A stretch of DNA of 64,000 nt from NCBI GenBank assembly GCA_041441465.1, contig JASDSY010000039.1, forward strand, positions 1 through 64,000, written 5' to 3'. The translations under genes were made by a program, and so were the position numbers. The notes below the pieces were generated by a model, which saw nothing but the letters and a program-made list of their open reading frames with translations, was not told the origin of the DNA and ran no database searches. The DNA comes from JASDSY01 sp041441465 (GTDB lineage: Bacteria > Muiribacteriota > UBA9980). Of the stretch, positions 51,498 through 61,456 are shown piece by piece. How positions within the stretch are numbered: position 1 is the stretch's first letter; the number at the start of each line of letters is the position of its first letter.

Positions 51498-52682
51498 TTA
51501 TCGTTGATTGGTCGAAATATAATCTTTAAGTTCGTCAATATATTTTTTAGCCTGTGCGATTTTCTCAGAATCGGTTTCATAAGAAATATAAGTACTCCAG
51601 GTAGCGATCGCCATATCCAGAAGCCCTCGTCGTTCAAGAGTTATCGCAAGGTTATAATAAGCCGATTTCATATACGGATCAAGCTTTATCGCCTGTTTAT
51701 ACATTTCAATAGCTTTGCTGTACTCGCCTTCCTGCGAATAAATATAGCCGAGGTTATAACGGGCCGGCGCATAATTCGGCGAAAGGTTTATTACCTTCTT
51801 AAACTCGGTTATTGATTTTTTTATCTCGCCGCGCCTGTAATAAATTATAGCGAGCCTGTTATTCTTTTCAGAATCCGTAAATGGTTTATTATTTTTAGAA
51901 AACATATCATAATAAAACAATACTTTTTTCACATAATTTTGAGTTTCACGAATATTAGGAATTTTTCTGCCTGCTTTAATTACCGTTGTCGGGCCTGCAT
52001 TATATGCCGCTATAGCCAGCTCGAGATCGCGGAATGTATTGAGCATCTGCCTGAAATATTTGGTGCCGCCCATAATATTTTGTTCGGGATCATAAGGCAC
52101 GCTGACACCGACGTATTTGGCAGTTCCCGGCATAAGCTGCATTAATCCCATAGCGCCGACACGCGACGTGCAATTAGGGTTAAAATCAGACTCGGCCTTG
52201 ATTATAGCTTTTACAAGATTATAAGGCAGGTCGTTAACCTGAGCATAACGAGATATAATAGCCGCGAATTTTGAATCGTCAACCTCATAAAACTTGGTGT
52301 TAGCTATGCTTTTTTTCAGATTTTCGCCGCCGGCGGAACTTTGCTTCTTTGCCTGTACATTAGCTTTTACAGCAGGATTTTCCGGCGAATATTTTGTCTG
52401 CCTGTCATTATAAGGCGAATCAGAAATAGATATTTGCTCTTTAGACGAAGGAATGATTACTTTATAGCCTTTATGAGGAGGCGAATCGGTTATATGCACA
52501 CGGCCGGTTTCATCCTGATAATAATAAACCGCAGCATTTGCATCATGTTTTAAAATCACGGGCGATAAAGCGATCACAAACGCAGCCGCGCCGCCGGCCA
52601 TAAGCCCAGAAAATTTTTTTAAGACGCTATTTTTCATGCCCGATGATATTAAATTGTGTTTTTCTTCATTAACGACTGACAT
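51498..52682 (-). CDS. Lytic transglycosylase (Slt type) with DUF4124 and TPR domains
   Basis: 394 residues. A hydrophobic export segment (about 24-48) is followed by a short DUF4124-like unit (AVYYYQDETGRVHITDSPPHKGYKVI). The SLT domain (about 130-255) contains KAIIKAESDFNPNCTSRVGAMGLMQLMPGTAK (catalytic Glu in AESDF), YDPEQNIMGGTKYFRQML and AIAAYNAGPTTV. A C-terminal TPR block (about 275-390) completes it. It cleaves glycan strands to 1,6-anhydro-MurNAc products. The SLT-TPR order with TPR at the end is less common. A weak AGAG precedes the ATG. It is divergent from the diguanylate cyclase gene. Confidence 0.93.
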   Translation of the reverse strand: MSVVNEEKHNLISSGMKNSVLKKFSGLMAGGAAAFVIALSPVILKHDANAAVYYYQDETGRVHITDSPPHKGYKVIIPSSKEQISISDSPYNDRQTKYSPENPAVKANVQAKKQSSAGGENLKKSIANTKFYEVDDSKFAAIISRYAQVNDLPYNLVKAIIKAESDFNPNCTSRVGAMGLMQLMPGTAKYVGVSVPYDPEQNIMGGTKYFRQMLNTFRDLELAIAAYNAGPTTVIKAGRKIPNIRETQNYVKKVLFYYDMFSKNNKPFTDSEKNNRLAIIYYRRGEIKKSITEFKKVINLSPNYAPARYNLGYIYSQEGEYSKAIEMYKQAIKLDPYMKSAYYNLAITLERRGLLDMAIATWSTYISYETDSEKIAQAKKYIDELKDYISTNQR

Positions 52683-52771
52683 ATATTTCTCTTTTCGGCA
52701 AAATATTATTTTTTTATATAGATGGTTCGTTATTAACGGTTAAATTATTATGTTAATTTATGTTAATTTTC

Positions 52772-52800
52772 TTGTAAATAATAGCAAATTATGATAAAAT
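52772..52800 (+). promoter_or_regulatory. Promoter of the diguanylate cyclase gene
   Basis: TTGTAA (52772-52777), 17 bases, extended -10 TGa-TAAAAT (hexamer 52795-52800). Start near 52807; AAGGGG lies shortly before the ATG at 52828. Confidence 0.7.
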
Positions 52801-52827
52801 TTTCTTACAAAATTAAGGGGTGTTAAG

Positions 52828-55077
52828 ATGTCATCAGAAGAAATAAATACAAAGAACTTGACGGTTGACAATACTCAAGAAAATGCAACAACCCAAAAGC
52901 TTTCAATTATAAAAGCCATAAAAGAAAATTTAAGAAACCCTAATACTTTTAAAATACGATTTTCTTTGATGCAGAAAGTATTGCTCGCATTCGTAGTTCT
53001 GACCATGGGAATAGTGCTGTCGCTCGGCACGATAGCTATAGAATCCGAAAAAGACGTCATAACAAGGAAGGTCGCCGATTCATCATTTGAAATGGCGGAC
53101 GTAGTTGCCCACGAAATCGGCCAGGTTCTTGAAAACGCCAACCGTATATTAATTTCGACATCCAAAATACCGGCGATACGCTCCTTCGACGATACAACAA
53201 CGAAGGCTATTTTCGAATCGCTGTTATCTAATTTCAAAATATTCAGCCGCATATCTATAATAGACATCAACGGCAAGGAAATTTTCTCGACGCTCCACGA
53301 CTCTACTCCGCTGTCGTCTAAAATCTGGTATTCATTGATTTTAAAGGGAAATTACAATGCCTATTACCAATCAGACATATATTACATAAACGACTCCCTG
53401 CCGACACTTACAATGGCAATATTAATGCGCGACCAGGCTTTTAAAGTAAGCGGCGTCTTAATAGCGGATTTAGATTTAAAGAGTTTCTGGCCGATAATCG
53501 ACCGCATCCAGCTCGGCCAGACCGGGATTTCATATATAGTCGATCAGGACGGGCTCTGCGTCGCGCATTCAAAATCCAAAAATCTTATAGGAAAAAAACT
53601 TGATTCCAGCGATCTTGTCCTTGGCCTCATAAAAAACACAAAAGACAACGCCGAACTTAAAAGCCGCTTGAATTTTTCAGAAGAGGCAAACAAGAGAACA
53701 AAACTTTACGCTGCATCAGATTTAAAAAAATTCACGCCGTCGCAAAACCCTTTTTCAAGCTTCAAATATCCGAACGTATATGTAATTTTAGAGCAGGATA
53801 AAAAAGAAGCGTTTCTAGAAGCCGAGCTTCTTCAAAAAAAAGTATGGTATTTTGTCATAGTTTCGATATTTATATCTATTTTAATATCGCTAATTTTATC
53901 ATTAAGCCTCACCCGGCCGATATTTAAGCTTGTCGGCGACGCCACAAGAATTTCACAGGGCGATTTGAACACCGCAGTCAAAATATACGCGCACGACGAA
54001 GTCGGCCAGCTTTCGCATAACTTCGATTTAATGCGCCAGAATCTCGCTTATAAAATGTGGGAGCTCGAAATAATCAACGAAGTCGGCCAAAAAATAAGCT
54101 CCGTCTTAAACCTCGAGGACCTGTTAAAATTAATGCTTAATAAATATATCGAAACGTCAGGCAGCGACCGTTCGTCAATAATGCTGTTCGACGAGGAAAC
54201 CGGCACGTTGACTACAAATATAGCCCGCGCGTCAAGCGATAATCTCGAATTATTCAATGTCGACCCGAACACCGGACTTGCAGGCCACGTTTATCAAACG
54301 GGCAAACCGGTGCTCATAAGGGACGCCGAAAACTCAGAAGAGCTCAAGCAGCTGAAAAAGGGCGCGCCGGTTTATCCGGGATCGTTAATGTCGATACCGC
54401 TCGTTGTAAAAGATAGAATTTTAGGCGTAATCAATGTCAGCAAGTCCGAGCCTGAATATTTTACAAACCGTGATTTCCAGATGTTTACGGCGCTTTCGGT
54501 ACAGAGCGCAATCGCGATAGATAACGCCATATTATACCGCCTCGCCATAACCGACGGCATGACCAAATTATATCTGCACCGCTACTTCCAGCAGCGTATG
54601 AACAATGAAATCTCAAGATCACTCCGTTATAATTACAAATTCTCGTTAATAATAACAGATATCGACCACTTCAAAAAATTCAACGACACGTTCGGCCATC
54701 AGGTCGGCGACCAGGTATTGAAAGAAGTGGCGCGCCTTGTCCAGCAGAGCGTCCGCGAGGTTGATATAGTAGCAAGATACGGCGGCGAGGAATTCGCCGT
54801 AATATGCCCTGAAAAATCCAACGACGAAACCATAATCCCTGCCGAACGCATAAGAAAAGCCGTAGAGTCTTTCGATTTCAGGGTCGAAGGTAAAAGCGTA
54901 CCTATCACTATTTCACTTGGAGTGGCCGAATTCCCGACCGATGCCGTTGAAAAGAAAGACCTTATCGAATGCGCCGACATCGCGCTTTATTCATCAAAGC
55001 AGAACGGCAGAAACAGGTTCACCAGATATTCGGATATTCCGCCTAATATGCGTAACATTAAAGATATGAAACATTAA
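52828..55077 (+). CDS. Membrane diguanylate cyclase (dCache-HAMP-GAF-GGDEF)
   Basis: 749 residues making c-di-GMP from two GTP. TM1 (about 49-68) is followed by an extracytoplasmic dCache sensor (about 75-330, with YIVDQDGLCVAHSKSKNLIGK), TM2 (about 340-362), HAMP (about 363-415), GAF (about 425-575) and GGDEF (about 585-740). The active-site loop is an intact GGEEF (about 652-656) and the product-inhibition site RxxD (REVD) lies just before it, so it should be active and feedback-controlled. DIDHFKKFNDTFGHQVGD is the metal/nucleotide segment. It could supply signal to the PilZ protein at 34691-35434; the link is inference. Confidence 0.96.
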   Translation: MSSEEINTKNLTVDNTQENATTQKLSIIKAIKENLRNPNTFKIRFSLMQKVLLAFVVLTMGIVLSLGTIAIESEKDVITRKVADSSFEMADVVAHEIGQVLENANRILISTSKIPAIRSFDDTTTKAIFESLLSNFKIFSRISIIDINGKEIFSTLHDSTPLSSKIWYSLILKGNYNAYYQSDIYYINDSLPTLTMAILMRDQAFKVSGVLIADLDLKSFWPIIDRIQLGQTGISYIVDQDGLCVAHSKSKNLIGKKLDSSDLVLGLIKNTKDNAELKSRLNFSEEANKRTKLYAASDLKKFTPSQNPFSSFKYPNVYVILEQDKKEAFLEAELLQKKVWYFVIVSIFISILISLILSLSLTRPIFKLVGDATRISQGDLNTAVKIYAHDEVGQLSHNFDLMRQNLAYKMWELEIINEVGQKISSVLNLEDLLKLMLNKYIETSGSDRSSIMLFDEETGTLTTNIARASSDNLELFNVDPNTGLAGHVYQTGKPVLIRDAENSEELKQLKKGAPVYPGSLMSIPLVVKDRILGVINVSKSEPEYFTNRDFQMFTALSVQSAIAIDNAILYRLAITDGMTKLYLHRYFQQRMNNEISRSLRYNYKFSLIITDIDHFKKFNDTFGHQVGDQVLKEVARLVQQSVREVDIVARYGGEEFAVICPEKSNDETIIPAERIRKAVESFDFRVEGKSVPITISLGVAEFPTDAVEKKDLIECADIALYSSKQNGRNRFTRYSDIPPNMRNIKDMKH

Positions 55078-55150
55078 TAATCAGCGTTAAGTTATCTTTA
55101 AGGTAAGAAAGCAGCTTTTATGACACTTTTTCACATTTTGCAATAAGAGT

Positions 55151-55177
55151 TTGACTGATAAACATCAAAATTATAAT
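55151..55177 (+). promoter_or_regulatory. Possible promoter of the tatD-aroQ-dapB operon
   Basis: TTGACT (55151-55156) and TATAAT (55172-55177) with a short 15-base spacer. In the leader, CTTGCTT (55200-55206) can pair with AAGCAAG (55245-55251). The spacing is below optimum, so confidence is limited. Confidence 0.45.
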
Positions 55178-55310
55178 ATATTGAAAACAACTATAACCGC
55201 TTGCTTTAAAATTATAATAACTAATGGGAAAAATTTGAATTATTAAGCAAGTCCATAAACGATTTTCAAACGGCTGCAAATATTTTTTAAGCGAAACCGA
55301 GGTTTTTTCA

Positions 55311-56171
55311 TTGAATTCCAGTCAGAATGAATATTTAATAGACACGCATGCACATCTTAACAAAGACGATTATGACACCGACCGCGAAGCGGCAATCGAA
55401 GCGGCAAGAACTGCCGGCGTAAAAAAAATCATAAGCGTGGCCTATGACAGCGAATCAGCTGAAATCAACATAAAATTAGCCCAAAAATATAAAGGGGAAA
55501 TATTCGCGACTTACGGGCTTCATCCGCACCACGCGGCTGAATTGACACAGGCGCATCTTGACCGGCTCAAAGAAGCGGCTAAAAACAAAGAAATAGTGGC
55601 CGCCGGCGAAATCGGTCTCGATTATTTCAAAAGCGAGGTCGAGCATGATATCCAGAAAGACGCTTTTTTGAAGCAGCTCGATATCGCCGTAAAATATGAT
55701 ATGCCGGTCATAATCCACGTAAGGGACGCATTCGAGGATTTTCAAAAATTAGTAGCCGACGTTAAATTCCGCGGAGTAATACATTGTTATTCAGGCGATG
55801 AAACTTTCGCCAAATGGGCTATCGATAAAGGATTTTTAATTTCATTCACCGGCTCCATAACATACCCGCTAAAAACTGCGTATCAAAAAATAAAAAATAC
55901 CGGCGCCGGAGTTTATGAGTTTCTGACGGATATGAATAACCGTTCGCTGATTCCGGAACAGTCAATTGCTATATTAAAATCGGTGCCATTAGATAAAATA
56001 ATGGTCGAAACCGACTGCCCGTACCTGGCTCCGCATCCTTTCAGAAGCAAGAGAAATACTCCGGCATACGTAAAGGAAGTAGCTGAATGCGCGGCAGGTA
56101 TTTTGAATATTCCGTTTAATGAATTTTGCGCCGCAACAAGCCGCAATGCCGAAAAATTCTTTGGAATATAA
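55311..56171 (+). CDS. tatD: TatD family metal-dependent deoxyribonuclease/hydrolase
   Basis: 286 residues, TIM-barrel hydrolase with two metal ions. Ligand motifs: DTHAHL (His 13 and 15), GEIGLDY (Glu), VIIHVRDA (His), GVIHCYSGD (His) and METDCPYLAPHPFR (Asp). The family acts as 3'-5' exonuclease on DNA or RNA and may repair oxidised ends. The start is a TTG at 55311 with GAGG 8 bases upstream; the next ATG in frame is far inside the barrel. First gene of a plus-strand run through waaF. Confidence 0.92.
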   Translation: MNSSQNEYLIDTHAHLNKDDYDTDREAAIEAARTAGVKKIISVAYDSESAEINIKLAQKYKGEIFATYGLHPHHAAELTQAHLDRLKEAAKNKEIVAAGEIGLDYFKSEVEHDIQKDAFLKQLDIAVKYDMPVIIHVRDAFEDFQKLVADVKFRGVIHCYSGDETFAKWAIDKGFLISFTGSITYPLKTAYQKIKNTGAGVYEFLTDMNNRSLIPEQSIAILKSVPLDKIMVETDCPYLAPHPFRSKRNTPAYVKEVAECAAGILNIPFNEFCAATSRNAEKFFGI

Positions 56172-56253
56172 TTGGTTTTCCAATAATATTTAGTTCCGAA
56201 AAAATCCAGATGACGGCGATCATAAAAAATACTTCTCAAGGAAATGAATTCTT

Positions 56254-56709
56254 ATGTCAAAAATAATAAAAATTCACATAATAAACGGGCCTAATTTAAA
56301 TTTAACAGGAATGCGCGAACCCGGAATTTACGGCCAAAAATCGCTGGATGAAATAATGGCGCTCACCCGGAATCATAACTACGGAACAAACGTAGACATT
56401 ACTGAATTTCAATCGAATTGCGAAGGCGCTCTGATCGATGACATACAGAAAAAGAGAAAAAAAGCGGATTTTATAGTAATAAACGCCGGCGGTTACACTC
56501 ATACTTCCGTCGCGCTTCGCGACGCGCTTGTAGCGGCCGAAACACCATTTTGCGAAGTGCATATCAGCAACGTATTCGCCCGGGAAGAATTCAGGCATAA
56601 ATCCATGCTTGCAGATAAAGCCGTAAGCGTAATATCGGGCGGCGGCGAAATGACTTATATACTTGGAATAATCGCCGGAATTAGTTATTTAAAACAAAAT
56701 TTAAAATAA
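56254..56709 (+). CDS. aroQ: 3-dehydroquinate dehydratase, type II
   Basis: 151 residues. Third step of the shikimate pathway, removing water from 3-dehydroquinate by trans elimination. Signature motifs: INGPNLNLTGMREPGIYG (catalytic Tyr in IYG and the preceding Arg), FQSNCEGALID, INAGGYTHTSVALRDAL (catalytic His) and EVHISNVFAREEFRHKS. It differs from type I by its dodecamer fold. AAGGAAA precedes the ATG by about a dozen bases. Next gene begins 19 bases on. Confidence 0.97.
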   Translation: MSKIIKIHIINGPNLNLTGMREPGIYGQKSLDEIMALTRNHNYGTNVDITEFQSNCEGALIDDIQKKRKKADFIVINAGGYTHTSVALRDALVAAETPFCEVHISNVFAREEFRHKSMLADKAVSVISGGGEMTYILGIIAGISYLKQNLK

Positions 56710-56728
56710 ATAAAAAGGACTGAACTAA

Positions 56729-57247
56729 ATGGAAATTTTATCTATCAATTCATTTGAAAAATATTTAAGCGGGGAAAAACCGCTTGTCGATTTAATGCCG
56801 TCAAAAGGCGAGCAATTACAGCCTAACGGCATCGAACTGACATTATGCGAAGTATCAAAATTAACCTCGCCCGGAGTCATCGCGTCATCTAACGAAAAAC
56901 GCAAAGTATCAAAAACCGAAGTTATTCCATTCGATGAAAACGGAATGTTAAAGCTTGAAAAAGGCTGTTATCAGGTTTTATTCAATGAAATAACCAATAT
57001 ACCAAAAGATGTTTTCGCAATGGCGCGCGTACGTTCATCGCTTTTAAGATCAGGCGCGACGATCGAAACCGCGCTCTGGGATTCCGGTTATTCAGGCCGC
57101 TCATCTTCTCTTCTCGTGGTTTATAACGAAGAAGGAATTATCGTTGAAAAAAATGCACGCCTTATCCAGTTGATCTTTTTCAAACTCGGCGATCACGTCG
57201 AAAAATCATATTCAGGCGTTTATCAAAATGAAAATATAAAAAAATAA
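56729..57247 (+). CDS. dUTPase/dCTP deaminase family protein, probably dUTPase
   Basis: 172 residues of the trimeric dUTPase/dCTP deaminase superfamily, closer to the archaeal-type enzyme. Conserved features: LQPNGIELTL, FAMARVRSSLLRSGATIETALWDSGYSG and ARLIQLIFFKL. In true dCTP deaminases the segment after the PGY/GYSG turn contains a general-base Glu (LEF/LEL); here it reads LLVVYN with Val in that position. That argues for dUTP hydrolysis without deamination, i.e. a guard against uracil in DNA. The assignment is inference. AAGGAC precedes the ATG. 19-base gaps on both sides indicate one operon. Confidence 0.8.
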   Translation: MEILSINSFEKYLSGEKPLVDLMPSKGEQLQPNGIELTLCEVSKLTSPGVIASSNEKRKVSKTEVIPFDENGMLKLEKGCYQVLFNEITNIPKDVFAMARVRSSLLRSGATIETALWDSGYSGRSSSLLVVYNEEGIIVEKNARLIQLIFFKLGDHVEKSYSGVYQNENIKK

Positions 57248-57266
57248 AAGGCGGAGGTTTATTTTC

Positions 57267-58058
57267 GTGAAAAATATAAAAGTGGCGGTTTCAGGCGCAT
57301 GCGGGCGAATGGGAAAAACAGCGATCGAGGCTGTAAATGCCGATCCGGCGCTGGACCTTTCCGGACTTATCGATATAAATGAAATTGGCGCATCATATTA
57401 CGGAATCAAGGTGACAAACGAAATAAAACAGACTAATTTCAGGGAAAAAACCGATGTTCTTATCGAATTCACCCATCCGAAGTCGGTTTTCGAGAACATA
57501 AAGAAAGCTTTAAGCGAAAACCTTCACTGCGTCGTCGGTACGACAGGACTCGCTGAAGCGCAGTTAAAAGAGATCGAAAAAATGGCACTTGACAAAAACC
57601 TCGGAGTGCTTATAGCTCCAAATTTCGCCATCGGCGCAGTGCTTATGATGAAATTCGCTCAGATCGCCGCAAAATATATGAAAAGCGCTGAAATAATAGA
57701 ACTCCATCACGATAAAAAAGCCGATTCACCTTCAGGCACGGCATTATTGACCGCAAAAATGATCTGCGAAAATATCAAACCGCAAATTAAAAATCCGGAC
57801 ATTATAAATCTGGGCGGCGTACGCGGTGGAATCATGAAAGGCGCGGGCGGCGGCGAAGTGAATGTTCATTCATTGAGGCTGCCGGGACTTGTCGCGCATC
57901 AGGAAGTCATATTCGGCGACATAGGCCAGACTCTTACGATAAGGCATGACAGCCTTTCGCGGGAATCCTTCATGCCGGGCGTAGTAATGGCCGTCAAAGA
58001 AATCGTCAAGCGAAAAGGCCTCATAATAGGCCTTGAAAATATAATGGAAGGGTTTTAA
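57267..58058 (+). CDS. dapB: 4-hydroxy-tetrahydrodipicolinate reductase
   Basis: 263 residues. NAD(P)H-dependent reduction in the diaminopimelate/lysine pathway, supplying meso-DAP for peptidoglycan. Motifs: VAVSGACGRMGKTAIEAV (nucleotide-binding), VVGTTGL, IAPNFAIGAVLMMKF, ELHHDKKADSPSGTAL (catalytic His pair and Lys) and HSLRLPGLVAHQEVIFG. The start is GTG at 57267 with GGCGGAGG nearby. dapA is not in the window. It sits between the dUTPase-like gene and a TPR gene. Confidence 0.97.
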   Translation: MKNIKVAVSGACGRMGKTAIEAVNADPALDLSGLIDINEIGASYYGIKVTNEIKQTNFREKTDVLIEFTHPKSVFENIKKALSENLHCVVGTTGLAEAQLKEIEKMALDKNLGVLIAPNFAIGAVLMMKFAQIAAKYMKSAEIIELHHDKKADSPSGTALLTAKMICENIKPQIKNPDIINLGGVRGGIMKGAGGGEVNVHSLRLPGLVAHQEVIFGDIGQTLTIRHDSLSRESFMPGVVMAVKEIVKRKGLIIGLENIMEGF

Positions 58059-58086
58059 TTAAGTCTTAAGTTCGGAGGATAAAATT

Positions 58087-60399
58087 ATGAGAGTACTTTT
58101 CTTGAAAACAAAATTTTTGATAATATTTTGCGTTCTGTTTTTTATTATGACGGCGCCCGTAAAAAATGCGCTGGCAATATCTGAAGATGAAAAGGCTGTT
58201 CGCGCTTTTAAATTTGCGAAGGGACTTTTCGATATGGAAAAGTACGGCGATTCAGCTGCGGAGTTTCAGAAATTCCTGTCATTTTATGAGAAAAACAAAT
58301 ACGCTGAATACGCCTATTATCTTTTAGGCGAATCGTTATATAAAAACGGAGATTATCAGAAAGCGCTCGATAAATACGAGCAATTCATAAAAAAATACCC
58401 TGAATCCAAACTTACGGACGACGTATATTATTCAGCCGGCTACACTGCGATCGCGTTGAACGACAATTCAAAAGCTGCCGATTACTTCCAGAAAATATAC
58501 AACTCGGCCAGACCGGAAATAAAAAAAGACGCCATATTTAAATACGCAAAAATCAATATAGAGACAAAAAAAATAGACGAGGCAAAAAAAGCATTCGAGG
58601 ATTATTTAAAAGAAACCGGAAATGACGCCTCAAAGCTCGAAGAGGACGAAAAGTCACGTTTAAAAGAAGCGCTATATCTCATGGGCAATATATTTTTAAA
58701 GGAAAAAAACGAAAAACGCGCAGAGGAATATTACAATGATTTTTTGAAAAATTTTGAAAATGACGCGCTGGCAGTCGCCGTTTTTTATAATACCGGCGAA
58801 ATGAAATACGCCGGAGGAAATATTAAAGACGCTCAAAAAAATTATCAAAAAGCGCTTGCTATTTTAAATTCAGCGGCAGCGCAAACCGACGAAGGCAAGG
58901 CTATGGCGAGCTATATTCCTAAAATCAACTATTCAGCCGGCTGGTGCAGCTATTCATCAGGCGATTATAAATCGGCCATAGAAAATTTCAAAACCTGTTA
59001 TAACAAACACAAAGACTTCGAAAACTGGGCGGACGCGGCTTTAAGGCTTGGCGTCTGCTACTTTAACACAAAAAAATTCAAGGAAGCTGAAGATATATTC
59101 AAAGCCGTAAAAAACTCGAAAAAATTAAAAGGCAAACAATCAGGCGAAGCAGATTATTATCTGGCGCTCACGCTTCAAAAAAACGGACTGCAATCGAACG
59201 CGCTTGAACATTTTGAAAAGTTATCGAACGACACGTCAGAAATAGGCTCCGAAGCCGCATATATGGCCGCAGTAATACTTTTCGACCAGAAAAAATACGA
59301 TGAGGCTATTAAAAAATTCGAGGAATTCACGAAGAAATTTGAAAAATCTGCAAGAACTCCATATGCAGCTTTTAATATCGGCCTTTCATATTTCAACTTA
59401 AATAAATTTAAGGAAGCTGACGCGTCATTTGTCGCATTCCTGAAAAATTACCCGTCGTCCGGGCTCATAAAACGAGCCTGGTTTAATCTCGGCGACATAG
59501 CTTTGAAATTAAAAAATTACGATGACGCGCTTATATGGTTTTCAAAAATAACCGAAACCGATTCTTCCTGGCTAGAGGCGCAGTTAAAAATTTGCGACGT
59601 TTACATATTGAATAAAAACACCGAAAAGCTTACCGCAAAAATAAGCGATATCTTGAAAAAGATAGATGCCAAGGCCGCGCTCGAAAACGAATCGCTGATA
59701 CCGGCGCTTTTTAAAATGGGTAAAACTCTCGCAGCTTATGGAAAAAACGATGAAGCTGAAAACGTATACGAAAAAATAACCTTTTTTTCAAAAAGCCCTA
59801 AAAATATATTTGACGCAAAATTCAAAATCGGGCAGATCAATTATTTAAAAAAGAATTATCAAAAGGCCGAAACAACCCTTAATTCTATAATTTCAGCGGC
59901 TGCGAGCGGAAATTTATATAATATTTTCGAAGCCCGCGAGTTATACGGCTGCGTATTAATTGAAATGCAAAGACAGGACGAAGCGGTTAAAATATTCAAC
60001 GATATAATAACAAATGAAAACTCGCCCGAACACGTAAAAACCAAAGCAAGAATAGGCAAAGCACAGGCATTAGCATCGAAAAAATCATATCCGGAAGCTA
60101 TCGAACTGCTTGAAAACCTCGCCGCCGACGTACAGGACATAGAGCTTCTGGCAGGTGTCCAGTATGAGCTGGCAAAATGTTACAAAGAAAGCGGAAAAAT
60201 AGACGAAGCGATTAAAAACCTTTTGAAAATAGAAATACTATTTAAGGAAACTGAAAAAATCGATGACGCCCGCATAGCGCTTTTAGAGCTTTATATCAAG
60301 ACAAACAATAAAAAAGACGCGAAAAACATCAAAGACGAGATTATGAAATCGAAAGCGCCTAAAAATATCAAAGACCGGGCTAAGGAAATTTTAAAATAA
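58087..60399 (+). CDS. Exported multi-TPR protein
   Basis: 770 residues: signal peptide (about 9-30, ending KNALA) followed by about 18-20 TPR-like helix pairs over the whole length. These are of the YbgF/BamD type (YAYYLLGESLYKNGDYQKALDKYEQFIKKYPES is typical). No catalytic or membrane segment after the signal. CGGAGG lies before the ATG. Located between dapB and the lipid A acyltransferase in one run, it may be a periplasmic scaffold for envelope assembly, as in BamD/CpoB systems, but no target can be named. Confidence 0.85.
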   Translation: MRVLFLKTKFLIIFCVLFFIMTAPVKNALAISEDEKAVRAFKFAKGLFDMEKYGDSAAEFQKFLSFYEKNKYAEYAYYLLGESLYKNGDYQKALDKYEQFIKKYPESKLTDDVYYSAGYTAIALNDNSKAADYFQKIYNSARPEIKKDAIFKYAKINIETKKIDEAKKAFEDYLKETGNDASKLEEDEKSRLKEALYLMGNIFLKEKNEKRAEEYYNDFLKNFENDALAVAVFYNTGEMKYAGGNIKDAQKNYQKALAILNSAAAQTDEGKAMASYIPKINYSAGWCSYSSGDYKSAIENFKTCYNKHKDFENWADAALRLGVCYFNTKKFKEAEDIFKAVKNSKKLKGKQSGEADYYLALTLQKNGLQSNALEHFEKLSNDTSEIGSEAAYMAAVILFDQKKYDEAIKKFEEFTKKFEKSARTPYAAFNIGLSYFNLNKFKEADASFVAFLKNYPSSGLIKRAWFNLGDIALKLKNYDDALIWFSKITETDSSWLEAQLKICDVYILNKNTEKLTAKISDILKKIDAKAALENESLIPALFKMGKTLAAYGKNDEAENVYEKITFFSKSPKNIFDAKFKIGQINYLKKNYQKAETTLNSIISAAASGNLYNIFEARELYGCVLIEMQRQDEAVKIFNDIITNENSPEHVKTKARIGKAQALASKKSYPEAIELLENLAADVQDIELLAGVQYELAKCYKESGKIDEAIKNLLKIEILFKETEKIDDARIALLELYIKTNNKKDAKNIKDEIMKSKAPKNIKDRAKEILK

Positions 60400-60460
60400 T
60401 ATCTGCACAATCCTGATTATTATGGCAGCTGCCAATCAAATAATGGGTATGGAGCGTTTT

Positions 60461-61456
60461 ATGGATAATAACGACGAAATCATAAAAACGACGGCAAATT
60501 CCGGCGCGAACCGGGAACAATCCGAGCGTACAAACAATCCGCCGGATTCGCCTAAAAAAAATGTTTTCTGGGACAAAATCAGCGTAACTCTTTTAAAACG
60601 ATTAATTAAATTCGCTGAAAAATTGAATTTCGAATCGCTTTCGAAAATAAGCTTTCTCGGCGACTTATTTTATTACGCGCTGCCGCTCCGAAAAAAACTT
60701 CTCGCCGAAAACCTTACCAAATGCGGGTTCGGCCAAAGCGAAGAAGAATTAAAAAAAATGATAAAGGGAATTTATACCTGTCAGGTATTGAATTTCGCCG
60801 AATTTTTATGGATGTCAAACGCCGCTAAAACCAGCCAGATCCATAAGCATTTCAGAATTCACGGCTTAAATCATATAAAAGAAATAATTGAAAAAAAATG
60901 TGGCGGCGTAATTGTGTCTTCGCATTTAGGCAACTGGGAAATGCTGGCGATGATTCTCGGCAAACTTGGAATCAAACTGAGCATCCTGACGGTTGAAAAA
61001 GATATCGAACTTCATAAATTTATAAAGCTGCACCGCTCCCAAACAGGTAATACGCCTATAGACAGGAATCATTCGGCGCTTAAATGCATGCGCCTTATAA
61101 AAAAAAGCGAAATAGCCGGAATAATGTCCGATCAGCATACCGATAACGCCGGAGTATTGACAAAATTCTTTGGACTTGACTGCAAAACCACCGCATTGCC
61201 AGCTTCGCTGTCGTTAAAAACCGGCTGCCCGATTTACGCCATATTCATGGTACGCTCAAAGGATTTCAAAAGCCATGATATATATATCGAACCGCCTATA
61301 TACGCAAAGGATTATGTAACCGGCGAAGGAACGCGCGAAGATAAAAATGAAACTGCAATAAAATTATGCATGCAAAAAATAAACGACACTATTGAAAAAT
61401 ATATAAAAATGGCGCCGGAACAATGGTTCTGGTTTCATAAAAGATGGAGGCCTTGA
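60461..61456 (+). CDS. Lipid A biosynthesis acyltransferase (LpxL/HtrB family)
   Basis: 331 residues. Transfers a secondary acyl chain to lipid A precursors at the inner membrane. The catalytic HxxxxE motif is in SSHLGNWEML and a second conserved segment is IGIMSDQH (here IAGIMSDQHTDNAG). The C-terminal WFWFHKRWRP is a family hallmark. A membrane-associated hydrophobic region is short. I place the start at 60461, with GGAG six bases before; the frame is open back to 60422. It overlaps the next gene by 13 bases, so they are coupled. Confidence 0.92.
   Translation: MDNNDEIIKTTANSGANREQSERTNNPPDSPKKNVFWDKISVTLLKRLIKFAEKLNFESLSKISFLGDLFYYALPLRKKLLAENLTKCGFGQSEEELKKMIKGIYTCQVLNFAEFLWMSNAAKTSQIHKHFRIHGLNHIKEIIEKKCGGVIVSSHLGNWEMLAMILGKLGIKLSILTVEKDIELHKFIKLHRSQTGNTPIDRNHSALKCMRLIKKSEIAGIMSDQHTDNAGVLTKFFGLDCKTTALPASLSLKTGCPIYAIFMVRSKDFKSHDIYIEPPIYAKDYVTGEGTREDKNETAIKLCMQKINDTIEKYIKMAPEQWFWFHKRWRP

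Noticed and set aside
55200..55251. Riboswitch in the tatD leader
   Set aside because: CTTGCTT/AAGCAAG gives a short stem but with mismatches and no recognisable aptamer; not strong enough to report as a feature.
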